This document shows positions 46,839-55,241 of a stretch of 64,000 nucleotides of DNA, piece by piece. The position numbers were made by a program, and so were the translations under genes. The notes beneath the pieces were generated by a model, which was not told the DNA's origin, made no database searches, and saw only the letters and a program-made list of their open reading frames with translations. Origin of the DNA: an uncultured Tateyamaria sp. Lineage in GTDB: Bacteria; Pseudomonadota; Alphaproteobacteria; Rhodobacterales; Rhodobacteraceae. Where the stretch lies: NCBI RefSeq assembly GCF_947503465.1, contig NZ_CANNDN010000004.1:140842-204841 (forward strand). Reading direction: 5' to 3'. Position 1 is the stretch's first letter, and every line of letters begins with the position of its first letter.

Positions 46839-48284
46839 CTACTCTGGATCAGTCGAGTAAATCAAACGTTCATCGCACGGGGCCACGCGCAGGATGTTGG
46901 TTGTGCCCGTGACATTGAAAGGCACGCCCGCCGTCACAACGATCTGATCCTCGGATTCGGCGAACCCGCCATCGCGCGCTGCGCGCGCTGCACCCACCAC
47001 CGCTTCCTTGAACCGCTCCATGGTCGGGGTCACATAGCAGTTGCACCCCCAGCTCAACGTCATGCGACGCGCGGTGCGAACCAAAGGCGTCAGCGCCAGA
47101 ATGGGCACGCGGGGACGTTCGCGGGCCACCAAAAGCGCGGTCGTCCCGCTTTGGGTGAAACAGCAGATGGCCTTGATATCGGTGGTCTCTGCAATTTCGC
47201 GCGCTGCGGCCACAATCCCATCCGCGATCGAGGCCCGGTTTGCACTGCGGCTTGCTTCGATGATCTGGGTATAGGTCGGGTCTTGTTCGACTTCGGCGGC
47301 GACACGGTCCATTGTTGTCACGGCTTCGACCGGATAGCTGCCCGCTGCGCTTTCCGCGCTCAGCATGACCGCGTCAGCCCCTTCATAGATCGCCGTGGCC
47401 ACATCGCTGACCTCGGCCCGTGTGGGCATCGGGCTTTCGATCATGCTTTCCAGCATCTGGGTCGCAACAATCACGGGCTTGCCCGCGTGACGGCACTTGC
47501 GCACCAGACGTTTCTGGATGGGAGGCACGTTCTGGACGGGAAGTTCCACACCCAGGTCACCGCGGGCCACCATGATGCCGTCACTGACTTGCAAGATATG
47601 ATCAAAGCGTTCGACCGCATTGGGCTTTTCGATCTTCGACAGGACGGCGGCCCGGCCCTTGATCATGGCCTTTGCTTCCTCGACATCCGCCGCACGTTGC
47701 ACAAAGCTGAGGGCAATCCAGTCGACACCCAGTTCGGCCACGAATTTCAGGTCCGCCTTGTCCTTTTCCGACAGCGCGGCCAAGGGCAATTCGACGTCCG
47801 GTACGTTCACACCCTTGCGGTTCGAGATCACACCGCCCGCGATCACGACACAATCTGCGAAGTCCGGGCCACACGCCTCGACCTGCAAACGGATCTTGCC
47901 ATCGTTGACCAACAGGGTCTTGCCAACTTCGAGGGCTGCAAAAATCTCGGGGTGGGGCAGGCAGACCCGACTGCTGTCGCCTTCCTTCTCATCCAGATCA
48001 AGGCGGAACTTGGCCCCCTCATCCAGCATCTCGCTGTCGCCCGCAAACACGCCCACACGCAACTTGGGCCCTTGCAGGTCGGCCAGAATCGCGATGGCGG
48101 ATCCGGTGTCTTCTTCGACCTTGCGGATGATCGCGTGCTTGTCGGCAATCTCATCATGGCTGCCATGAGACATGTTCAGACGAAAGACATCTGCGCCTGC
48201 CTCGTGCAGCGCCCGGATCGTTTCATAGGTGTCCGAGGCCGGGCCAAGGGTGGCCACGATTTTCACGTTGCGCAGGCGTCGCAT
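46839..48284 (-). CDS. pyk: Pyruvate kinase
   Basis: A 481-residue pyruvate kinase. It starts MRRLRNVKIVATLGPASDTY, contains the substrate site LNMSHGSHDEI, the active-site lysine region VLSKIEKPNAVERFD and MVARGDLGVELP, and the C-terminal domain with CFTQSGTTALLVA. It makes pyruvate and ATP from phosphoenolpyruvate. The start at 48284 is the family start. It is divergent from the amidohydrolase gene. Confidence 0.96.
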   Translation of the reverse strand: MRRLRNVKIVATLGPASDTYETIRALHEAGADVFRLNMSHGSHDEIADKHAIIRKVEEDTGSAIAILADLQGPKLRVGVFAGDSEMLDEGAKFRLDLDEKEGDSSRVCLPHPEIFAALEVGKTLLVNDGKIRLQVEACGPDFADCVVIAGGVISNRKGVNVPDVELPLAALSEKDKADLKFVAELGVDWIALSFVQRAADVEEAKAMIKGRAAVLSKIEKPNAVERFDHILQVSDGIMVARGDLGVELPVQNVPPIQKRLVRKCRHAGKPVIVATQMLESMIESPMPTRAEVSDVATAIYEGADAVMLSAESAAGSYPVEAVTTMDRVAAEVEQDPTYTQIIEASRSANRASIADGIVAAAREIAETTDIKAICCFTQSGTTALLVARERPRVPILALTPLVRTARRMTLSWGCNCYVTPTMERFKEAVVGAARAARDGGFAESEDQIVVTAGVPFNVTGTTNILRVAPCDERLIYSTDPE

Positions 48285-48383
48285 GATCTTGCCCTTTTCT
48301 GATACCGCTAACAGCGCCCTTATTGCCCAATTCACATCCCGAGGCAACTGGCCTACACCTGCGACACAATGCGTGACAATCAA

Positions 48384-49121
48384 ATGACACATGCGCCATT
48401 TCTGATCGATGGCGCCGACCGAAACGGGGCGTGGGTGATCACCTGTGATCATGCGACCAATGCCGTGCCAAACCACGTCAATGGCGGCACCCTGGGCCTG
48501 CCTGAAAGCGAAATGGCACGCCACATCGCAATCGATATCGGCGCCCTTGGCGTGGCGCGCGCGCTGGGTCATGCCCTGGACGCGCCCGTGGTCAGCGCAA
48601 ACTTCTCGCGTCTCGTGATCGACCCGAACCGGGGCGCGGATGACCCGACACTGATCCCGCAACTCTATGATGGCACGATCATCCCCGGCAACCGCGTCCT
48701 GCCAGAGGCCGAGCGGCAGCGACGCATCGATCTGCTCTACGCCCCCTACCACGCCGCCATCGCCCGAACTGCGGCCAATCGTGACGTCGCCTTTCTGGCC
48801 GTGCACAGCTTTACGCCACGCCTCAAGAACCGCCCGCCCAGACCGTGGGAAATCGGCGTTCTGTCAGCGCAGGACCGGCGGATCGCCGAACCTCTCATGC
48901 GCGGCCTGCAATCCGTTCTGTCCAGCCCGGTCGGCGACAATGCACCCTACGCCGGCTTTTTTCCGGGTGACGCAATGAGCCAACACGCCCACGTTCCGGG
49001 CCGCCCGAATGTCATCATCGAGATCCGCCAGGACCTGATCTCGGACCCGCAGGGGCAACAGCACTGGGCCAACCTTCTAGCGCCCCATCTTGAAGCGGCC
49101 CGCCTGCACGCCAATCTCTGA
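48384..49121 (+). CDS. N-formylglutamate amidohydrolase family protein
   Basis: A 245-residue protein of the HutG/N-formylglutamate deformylase superfamily. It begins MTHAPFLIDGADRNGAWVIT, then CDHATNAVPNHV, RHIAIDIGALGVARALG, SRLVIDPNR and VHSFTPRL. The true substrate in these single-domain marine homologues is often uncertain. An in-frame ATG at 48369 would add five residues. It is divergent from pyk. Confidence 0.88.
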   Translation: MTHAPFLIDGADRNGAWVITCDHATNAVPNHVNGGTLGLPESEMARHIAIDIGALGVARALGHALDAPVVSANFSRLVIDPNRGADDPTLIPQLYDGTIIPGNRVLPEAERQRRIDLLYAPYHAAIARTAANRDVAFLAVHSFTPRLKNRPPRPWEIGVLSAQDRRIAEPLMRGLQSVLSSPVGDNAPYAGFFPGDAMSQHAHVPGRPNVIIEIRQDLISDPQGQQHWANLLAPHLEAARLHANL

Positions 49122-49130
49122 CCCACTCTT

Positions 49131-49172
49131 CTTCTGACCAAAAATACGACGGGGTCCGGGGCAGCGCCCCGG
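49131..49172 (+). repeat. Dispersed repeat plus hairpin before the DUF1244 gene
   Basis: GACCAAAAATACGACGGGG at 49136-49154 is the same as the right end of the repeat unit at 25932-25950. Here it is followed by a hairpin CCGGGGC (49156-49162) and GCCCCGG (49166-49172) with an AGC loop. It lies ten bases after the amidohydrolase stop and could act as a terminator or a mobile repeat end. Confidence 0.65.
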
Positions 49173-49200
49173 TCCGACGCCACCAGAAAGGACCATACGC

Positions 49201-49515
49201 ATGGACGACCAAACCCGTATCGAACTCGAAGCCGCAGCCTTCCGCCGCCTGCGTCAGCACCTGATGGAAGACCGGACAGATGTGCAGAACATCGACATGA
49301 TGAACCTTGCAGGCTTTTGCCGAAATTGCCTGAGCCGCTGGTATCAGGAAGCGGCAGCAGAGAAGGGCATCGAAATGTCCAAGGATGACGCACGCGAGAC
49401 GTTCTACGGCATGACGATGGCGGACTGGAAAGCCAACTATCAGACCGACGCCAGCGCCGCGCAGCAAGATGCGTTCAAGACGTCCTTTGCGGAAAATGTC
49501 GGGGACAAGGCGTGA
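49201..49515 (+). CDS. DUF1244 family protein
   Basis: A 104-residue protein with the compact DUF1244 pattern: FRRLRQHLMEDRTDVQNIDM, NLAGFCRNCLSRWYQEAA and DDARETFYGMTMADWKANYQ. It contains a C-x-x-C pair. Function unknown. AAAGGA lies ahead of the ATG. Its stop overlaps the next start (GTGA), so the two are coupled. Confidence 0.85.
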   Translation: MDDQTRIELEAAAFRRLRQHLMEDRTDVQNIDMMNLAGFCRNCLSRWYQEAAAEKGIEMSKDDARETFYGMTMADWKANYQTDASAAQQDAFKTSFAENVGDKA

Positions 49516-50102
49516 CCTACCGCGTCGGTGCCCGGGCCACAGACGCGCCCACCCCAACCGCGTTTTCACCCGATCCGTTCAAACGGGCCAAGGCGCCGGA
49601 CCCGCTGCAATTCGAGGTCAATCTCGTTGCCGAAGCAGGAACATTGCAACACAAGACGGGTTCCGTGTCCGTCAACATTCCCGGCTTCTCCCCCCTTACG
49701 CTCTATTGCGACGAACAACCCCCCGTGGGCGAAGATCAGGCGCCGCCGCCACTGGCCTATTTCTGCGCGGGCATCGGGTTTTGCCTGATGACGCATCTCA
49801 CTGACATCTACACTGCCCGGAAAATCGAAGTGACATCGCTGAAACTCGAACAGCGGGTGCGCTTTGCCACCAACCTCGGGCACATGCGCGAGCTTGGGCA
49901 CATGACAGATGGCCGAACGGAGCTGGTGGAAACGCATGTTCTGATCGAAAGCCCGGAACCACACGACAGGATCAAGGCGTTACTGGCCGAAGCCGAAGGG
50001 GCATGCATGGCCCATTTCGCCCTGCGCAATCCAATCCCGTGGACAACCCGGCTTGTGCACAACGGCGCGGAAACCGTCAGTCACGCCGGGAACGGCGCGT
50101 GA
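49512..50102 (+). CDS. OsmC family protein
   Basis: A 196-residue OsmC-like protein with GTG start. It has the family core: a YFCAGIGFCLMTHLTDIYTA helix holding the reactive Cys, and a second Cys in GACMAHFALRNPIP. OsmC/Ohr proteins reduce organic peroxides through a Cys pair, which is the likely role. The start overlaps the DUF1244 stop. It is convergent with the NfeD gene. Confidence 0.82.
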   Translation: MTYRVGARATDAPTPTAFSPDPFKRAKAPDPLQFEVNLVAEAGTLQHKTGSVSVNIPGFSPLTLYCDEQPPVGEDQAPPPLAYFCAGIGFCLMTHLTDIYTARKIEVTSLKLEQRVRFATNLGHMRELGHMTDGRTELVETHVLIESPEPHDRIKALLAEAEGACMAHFALRNPIPWTTRLVHNGAETVSHAGNGA

Positions 50103-50113
50103 CGCGAACGTAA

Positions 50114-50132
50114 GGCGGAGATGTCCTCCGCC
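50114..50132. terminator. Hairpin between OsmC and NfeD genes
   Basis: GGCGGAG (50114-50120) and CTCCGCC (50126-50132) form seven pairs around ATGTC between the two convergent stops. No U-run. Confidence 0.5.
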
Positions 50133-50139
50133 TCGGGCG

Positions 50140-50424
50140 TCAATCGTTGATATCGCGGTCCCAGATCTTGACCTGGCCGCGGCGCACGCCGATCACGTTG
50201 CGCAGGGCAACCGCAGCCACAACCGAAGACACCGCAAACAGCAGCAGCAACGCTGGCAGACCCGCGCCGATCCAACCCAGCGCGCCAAAGCCCAATGCGA
50301 CGCCGACCACGACGGCCCCAATGGCCATGCCAAGAAAAACAAACGCGGGTACAAAGACCTCGATCATGGCCAGCACAAGTGCGGCAACGATCCAGACCCA
50401 CCAGATGCTCCACAACGCAGTCAT
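50140..50424 (-). CDS. NfeD-like membrane protein
   Basis: A 94-residue protein with three or four membrane segments (WIVAALVLAMIEVFVPAFVF, GMAIGAVVVGVALGFGALGW, LPALLLLFAVSSVVAAVAL) and a short basic C-terminus. It is the short NfeD form, which pairs with SPFH/stomatin proteins in membrane quality control. The ATG at 50424 has GGGAGGA eight bases before; a GTG one codon upstream is possible. The start overlaps the SPFH stop. Confidence 0.88.
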   Translation of the reverse strand: MTALWSIWWVWIVAALVLAMIEVFVPAFVFLGMAIGAVVVGVALGFGALGWIGAGLPALLLLFAVSSVVAAVALRNVIGVRRGQVKIWDRDIND

Positions 50425-51317
50425 CACGACTTCCTCCCGGTCAGCATGCCAAAGGCCTCGCCAAAGGCGTCCATCGCGCTGGCGGGCAGAACAATGGTCT
50501 GTTGACCCGCCCCGGACGCAATGGTTGATACGGCATCGACCTGTTTCAACGCCACCTGATACTGCGCCGCTTCAATGCCGTGGGTGGCAATCGCGTCGGC
50601 CACCACTTGCGTGGCATAGGCTTCGGCCTCTGCCTCGACCCGGCGTGCCTTGGCCGCCTGCTCGGCCGCATACAATTCGGCGTCCGCATTCAGTTCCGTG
50701 GCACGCTTGCTGCCCTCGGCCTCTGTAACCGCCGCACGACGCGCGCGTTCGGCATTCAGCTGCTGCAACATCGCGTCCCGGGTTGCCTTGTCCAGGTTCA
50801 CATCCAGGATTTCGGCCCGCGTCACCTCGATCCCCCAGTCATTCACAGCCTCTTCGACCAGATGCTTGATCTGGGCAATCAGTTGCGACCGGTTCGACTG
50901 TACCTCGTCCAGTTCCATCTTGCCGATCTCCGCCCGCACGATGCCTGCCACAGTGGTTTGCACGGCCCCGTCCACATCGCGAATACGGTACACCGTCCGC
51001 TCGGGTTCGGTCACGCGGTAGAAGATACTGGTTTCCACCTGAACCAGCACGTTGTCAGATGTGATGGCATCCTGGCTTGCGTTCGGCAATTGCCGCTCCA
51101 GCACGGACACCTTGTGACGCACCACGTCCAGAAACGGCACGATAAAGTTGATGCCAGGGCCCAGCACGGCGTGCAGACGGCCAAAACGCTCGACCACGAA
51201 CTTGTCTGCCTGTGGCACGATGCGGACGCCAAGAAACAGGCAGACGATCAGGAACACGGCCCCAAGGATCAGGATCAGGTTCTCACTCAGCAAACTCAGC
51301 AGAATTTCTTCAGTCAT
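50424..51317 (-). CDS. SPFH/stomatin-like membrane protein (QmcA-type)
   Basis: A 297-residue protein. One N-terminal membrane anchor (LILILGAVFLIVCLFLGV) leads to the SPFH/PHB domain (FVVERFGRLHAVLGPGINFI, VLERQLPNASQDAITSDNV), followed by a long helix rich in Ala, Glu and Arg (about 190-260). Such proteins assemble in the membrane and bind proteases such as FtsH. It pairs with NfeD downstream through overlapping codons. Confidence 0.9.
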   Translation of the reverse strand: MTEEILLSLLSENLILILGAVFLIVCLFLGVRIVPQADKFVVERFGRLHAVLGPGINFIVPFLDVVRHKVSVLERQLPNASQDAITSDNVLVQVETSIFYRVTEPERTVYRIRDVDGAVQTTVAGIVRAEIGKMELDEVQSNRSQLIAQIKHLVEEAVNDWGIEVTRAEILDVNLDKATRDAMLQQLNAERARRAAVTEAEGSKRATELNADAELYAAEQAAKARRVEAEAEAYATQVVADAIATHGIEAAQYQVALKQVDAVSTIASGAGQQTIVLPASAMDAFGEAFGMLTGRKS

Positions 51318-51363
51318 TTAATTTATCCCTCGATGTTAATGTTGTTCACATTTAAAAATGGGA

Positions 51364-51403
51364 AGAAAAAGCCTGCTTTTCAAGGGGTAATCGAAAAGCG
51401 GGC
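51364..51403 (-). terminator. Rho-independent terminator of the D-amino-acid transaminase gene
   Basis: On the minus strand, the arm at 51403-51393 pairs with that at 51381-51371 (GCCCGCTTTTC against GAAAAGCAGGC, one mismatch), followed by TTTTTC from the A-run at 51366-51370. It is 15 bases beyond the dat stop. Confidence 0.85.
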
Positions 51404-51417
51404 CTGAATTCCGGTGC

Positions 51418-52281
51418 TTAGATGGCAGCCTTTCGGCTTTCGTCCAGGTAGATTTCGCGCAAGCGGGGCGCGACACGTCCCGGTGTCCCGTCACCCAGTT
51501 TCGCGCCATCAATCTCGACAACCGGCATCACGAAGGTCGAGGCCGACGTGATAAAGGCTTCATCGGCCTCACGCGCCTCATCGATCGTGAAACTGCGCTC
51601 TTCCACCTCCATCTGCGCTTCTTGGGCGAAACGCAGCACCGCGGCGCGTGTGATCCCGTGCAGGATGTCGTTCGACGTCTCCCGCGTGATGATCTTGTTG
51701 CCCTTCACGATATAGGCGTTGTTGCTGGTACCCTCGGTCACGTATCCGTCCTGGATCATCCAGGCATCGTCAGCGCCTGCTTTCTTGGCCATCATCTTGC
51801 CCATCGATGGGTACAGCAGCTGAACGGTCTTGATATCGCGGCGCCCCCAGCGGATATCGTCGATGCTGATGACTTTCATGCCGATCTTGGCGGCGGGATT
51901 GTCGGCAAGACCGGGCTTGTTCTGCGTGAACAGGACTATGGTGGGCGGCGTCGTTTCCGGGTCAGGAAAGACAAAGTCGCGATCATCGGGCGCGCCGCGC
52001 GTGATCTGGAGATAGATCATCCCCTCCTCGATCCCGTTCAGACGGACCAGCTCGCGGTGCACCTCCAACAGATCATCCTTGGAAATGGGCGACTGCATCT
52101 CAAGCTCATCCAGCGACCGCTGCAACCGCACGGCGTGCCCGTCAAAGTCGATCAGCTTGCCATCCAGCACCGATGTCACCTCGTACACGCCGTCGGCCAT
52201 CAGAAACCCGCGGTCAAAGATCGACACCTTTGCTTCGGTCTCGGGCAGATACTCTCCGTTCACATACACGGTGCGCGTCAT
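51418..52281 (-). CDS. dat: D-amino-acid transaminase
   Basis: A 287-residue class IV aminotransferase. It begins MTRTVYVNGEYLPETEAKVS with FDRGFLMADGVYEVTS; the PLP lysine is in RDIKTVQLLYPSMGK and the phosphate-binding block is EGTSNNAYIV. It exchanges amino groups between D-amino acids and 2-oxoacids, e.g. D-Ala and D-Glu. Given the nearby DgcA/DgcN pair, D-glutamate is a likely intermediate. It is the last gene of a same-strand run. Confidence 0.9.
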   Translation of the reverse strand: MTRTVYVNGEYLPETEAKVSIFDRGFLMADGVYEVTSVLDGKLIDFDGHAVRLQRSLDELEMQSPISKDDLLEVHRELVRLNGIEEGMIYLQITRGAPDDRDFVFPDPETTPPTIVLFTQNKPGLADNPAAKIGMKVISIDDIRWGRRDIKTVQLLYPSMGKMMAKKAGADDAWMIQDGYVTEGTSNNAYIVKGNKIITRETSNDILHGITRAAVLRFAQEAQMEVEERSFTIDEAREADEAFITSASTFVMPVVEIDGAKLGDGTPGRVAPRLREIYLDESRKAAI

Positions 52282-52321
52282 GGTTTGGCTCCTTCCGGCG
52301 GTCATCGGGACTGGCGATATG

Positions 52322-52957
52322 TCAGGTATCAGATCCATGCAAGGGGGCGCAGAGCCGCATCGGATCAAGCCGCCCCTCCTGCATCAGGTGTCGCAAAACC
52401 TCGGCCACCATCCGCGCGTCACCCAGCGCGTCGTGGCCGCGAGCATCGGGCAGGGTCAGGCCGAAGTGATCCAGCATCGTGTTGCTGCGCAGACTGTGGA
52501 TCACGTCCAGTGGCACACCGGCCTCCAGAAACAGTTCGGGGGCGTTGCCAAACCGTGTCGCCGGTATGGGCGGCGCAATACCGGCCACATAGCAACTGAT
52601 GGCCATCAGGTTGAATTCGTCCTTGCCCCAGGCCCATATCCGGTCTTCGCCTGCAAAGGCCGCAAAGCGATCCAGCGCCTCGGCCAACGGCACAGCTTCG
52701 CGGGCCAATCGATCATCGGACACCCCGGTCAGCGTTGCGTTCAACGGATGCAGCTGCATCGGTGCACCGTCGCGGCCCATCGGGCGGATCAACACCTCGA
52801 ACCGCGCCAACGCGTCAAACGGCGGATCCAGCGACAACCGCACCGCTCCGATTTGAAACACGACGGGGTCCGGGTCCAACGGTCCGCACCAAAAGCGCTG
52901 TGGCGCACCCGGCGCCGTCGCGAACTCGCAATCGTATATCAGGGCGGTTCGGCTCAT
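52322..52957 (-). CDS. DEDDh 3'-5' exonuclease-like protein
   Basis: A 211-residue exonuclease-fold protein. The catalytic set is visible: YDCEFAT (first D and E), an Asp in AWGKDEF, and GHDALGDARM (His and last Asp). This is the DnaQ-like fold; the exact substrate is unknown. It overlaps the dgcA stop (ATGA), so it is coupled to that gene although no link to D-glutamate is obvious. A second upstream in-frame ATG at 52963 is possible. Confidence 0.82.
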   Translation of the reverse strand: MSRTALIYDCEFATAPGAPQRFWCGPLDPDPVVFQIGAVRLSLDPPFDALARFEVLIRPMGRDGAPMQLHPLNATLTGVSDDRLAREAVPLAEALDRFAAFAGEDRIWAWGKDEFNLMAISCYVAGIAPPIPATRFGNAPELFLEAGVPLDVIHSLRSNTMLDHFGLTLPDARGHDALGDARMVAEVLRHLMQEGRLDPMRLCAPLHGSDT

Positions 52958-53919
52958 CCCCAAAGGGCTTCGGTCGGCGGGTGAACACCCGCATCGTCAA
53001 ACACCAGGGGCGCCTCACGATCCTCCGCCAGCAAAAGAGGGCCATCCAGATCGGTCACCGCTGCACCTTGCGCCACCAATGTGGCGGGCGCCATCGCCAG
53101 TGACGATCCAACCATGCAACCCACCATGATCCCATACCCTTCGGCCATGGCCGCCGCGCGCAAGGCAAGTGCTTCGGTCAAGCCACCGGTTTTGTCTATC
53201 TTGATGTTGATCATGTCATACTTGCCCTTCAGCGCGGGCAGACTGGCCCGATCATGGCAGCTTTCATCGGCACAGACCGGTACTGGCCGGTCCATCCCGA
53301 TCAGGGCATCGTCCTCGCCGGCACGCAGGGGCTGTTCGACCAGCGCCACACCCAACCGAACCAGATGAGGAGCAAGATCGGAATACACCGCCGCTGACCA
53401 GCCTTCATTTGCATCCACGATGATCCGGGACCGTGGTGCACCGGCACGCACGGCTTCAAGCCGTGGCATATCGTCCGGCGTGCCCAACTTGATCTTCAGT
53501 ACGGGGCGATGCGCATTGTGTTCGGCCTGCGCGCGCATCGCATCCGGGGTGTCCAACGACAGGGTATAGGCGGTAATTTCGGGGCCGGGCGCGCTCATCC
53601 CGGCCAGCTCCCACACGCGCTTGCCCGCGCGCTTCGCCTCCAGATCCCACAGGGCACAATCAACTGCATTCCGGGCGGCACCGGCGGGCAACACATCGTA
53701 CAGTTCCGCGCGGGAAAGATCACCGGACAACGCCTCAATCTCGGCCGTTACGGTATCAAGCGTCTCACCATAGCGGGCATAGGGCACGCATTCGCCCCGG
53801 CCGCTATGAAGGCCATCGCTGACCCGCACGGTCAGCACATGCGCTTCGGTCCGCGACCCGCGTGAAATGGTGAACACCTGCGCCAGGCGAAACACGTCCC
53901 GCGTCACTTCAATGCGCAT
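52954..53919 (-). CDS. dgcA: N-acetyl-D-glutamate racemase DgcA
   Basis: A 321-residue enolase-superfamily enzyme of the dipeptide-epimerase subgroup. The catalytic lysines are in LKIKLGTPDD (KxK) and INIKIDKTGGLTE; metal ligands are in IIVDANEGWS, ALVEQPL and CADESCH. In the described DgcN-DgcA pathway it racemises N-acetyl-D-Glu to N-acetyl-L-Glu, which is then used. Its neighbour DgcN lies 65 bases upstream on the same strand, which supports this over a dipeptide epimerase. Confidence 0.88.
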   Translation of the reverse strand: MRIEVTRDVFRLAQVFTISRGSRTEAHVLTVRVSDGLHSGRGECVPYARYGETLDTVTAEIEALSGDLSRAELYDVLPAGAARNAVDCALWDLEAKRAGKRVWELAGMSAPGPEITAYTLSLDTPDAMRAQAEHNAHRPVLKIKLGTPDDMPRLEAVRAGAPRSRIIVDANEGWSAAVYSDLAPHLVRLGVALVEQPLRAGEDDALIGMDRPVPVCADESCHDRASLPALKGKYDMINIKIDKTGGLTEALALRAAAMAEGYGIMVGCMVGSSLAMAPATLVAQGAAVTDLDGPLLLAEDREAPLVFDDAGVHPPTEALWG

Positions 53920-53984
53920 ATGTCCACCTTCCCCGCTTCAAGAAATCCTCCGCCCCGAGGGCCGATCAGCCCGGCACACCACGC

Positions 53985-54983
53985 TCAGGATGCCAATGCA
54001 TCCACCAGCACGCCAGCACCAAATCGGAACGGATCAGTGGCCGGAAGGCCCATGCGCTCTTCGATCTCGGCCAAACAGGCCCGCGCCGCATCCTCGTCGA
54101 GGGCCTTGGTGTTTACGGACACCCCGGCCACAAAGCAGTCCGGGTTGGCCACACGGGCTATGGGCAACGCGGTATCGCGCAAGGTCTCCAGCGACGGCAG
54201 GCCGTAATGCGGCAGTCCGCGCATATGTGTCCGCGTCGGTTCGTGGCACAGAACCAACGCATCCGGCTGCCCGCCATGGATCAGGGCCATGGTCACGCCG
54301 GAGTAAGACACGTGAAACAGGCTGCCCTGCCCCTCGATATGATCCCAGTGATCGTCGTCATTGTCCGGCGTCAGGTATTCAACCGCGCCCGCCATGAAAT
54401 CCGCGATCACCGCATCCAGCGGTACGCCTTTGCCGGTGATCAGGATACCGGTCTGCCCGGTGGCGCGGAAATCCGACTTCATGCCGCGGTCACGCATCTC
54501 GGCATCCATGGACATGGCGGTATACATCTTGCCGCAGGAACAATCCGTGCCGATGGCCAGGACACGCTTGCCGCTGCGCTTCTTGCCGTTTGCAATCGGA
54601 TAGGCCACCGACGGCACCCGAACATCGTGCAACGTGCGGCCATTGACCTTCGCCGCCGCCTGCAGCTCGTCCTCGTTGCGCAAAAGATTGTGCAATCCAG
54701 CCGCAAGGTCGTAACCCATCTGCAAGGCCTGAACCAGAACCACCTTCCATTTGTCAGAGATCACACCGCCCCGGTTGGCGACACCGATCACAAGGGTCTT
54801 GGCACCCGCGGCCAGCCCCTCTTCCAGCGTCATGTCTGTGACGCCCATATCGGCCCCGCATCCTTCAAGCCGGATTTGCCCCACGGCGTTTTCCGGACGC
54901 CAGTCCTTGATCCCCTGCGCAACTTTGGCGGCAAGCTGGTCCGGCGCATCGCCCAGGAACAAAAGATACGGTGTTTGAATCAT
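53985..54983 (-). CDS. dgcN: D-glutamate N-acetyltransferase DgcN (DUF1611)
   Basis: A 332-residue DUF1611 protein. The N-terminal part (YLLFLGDAPDQLAAKVAQGI) precedes a P-loop-like domain with LAIGTDCSCGKMYTAMSMD. In the published marine-bacterial pathway DgcN acetylates D-glutamate, the first step before DgcA. The adjacent dgcA supports the assignment. It is divergent from mcl1. Confidence 0.88.
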   Translation of the reverse strand: MIQTPYLLFLGDAPDQLAAKVAQGIKDWRPENAVGQIRLEGCGADMGVTDMTLEEGLAAGAKTLVIGVANRGGVISDKWKVVLVQALQMGYDLAAGLHNLLRNEDELQAAAKVNGRTLHDVRVPSVAYPIANGKKRSGKRVLAIGTDCSCGKMYTAMSMDAEMRDRGMKSDFRATGQTGILITGKGVPLDAVIADFMAGAVEYLTPDNDDDHWDHIEGQGSLFHVSYSGVTMALIHGGQPDALVLCHEPTRTHMRGLPHYGLPSLETLRDTALPIARVANPDCFVAGVSVNTKALDEDAARACLAEIEERMGLPATDPFRFGAGVLVDALAS

Positions 54984-55156
54984 CTGACATCCCCTTGATC
55001 GTCACGCGACATTCTATGGATCGCAGACGCAATCACATCGTGAACCTTATCGAAAAACCATGAAATGCCGAAGAAACGTGCGGGCGATTAGGCAATGACG
55101 CAAGATACTTCGAATACGCCCACCAATGCATCGGAAACGTCCTCGCCATGCTGCAC

Positions 55157-55176
55157 CTGCAAAATGACTCTTGCAG
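55157..55176. promoter_or_regulatory. Inverted repeat upstream of mcl1
   Basis: CTGCAA (55157-55162) and TTGCAG (55171-55176) are perfect arms with an eight-base centre, 66 bases before the mcl1 start. It resembles TTGC/GCAA-type sites used by regulators of short-chain acyl-CoA metabolism, but the binding protein is unknown. Confidence 0.4.
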
Positions 55177-55241
55177 CCTCTAACGCAATTTAATACCAGC
55201 CAAACTGCCGCAAACGAAATTATCTTACCAAAGGTCGCGCC

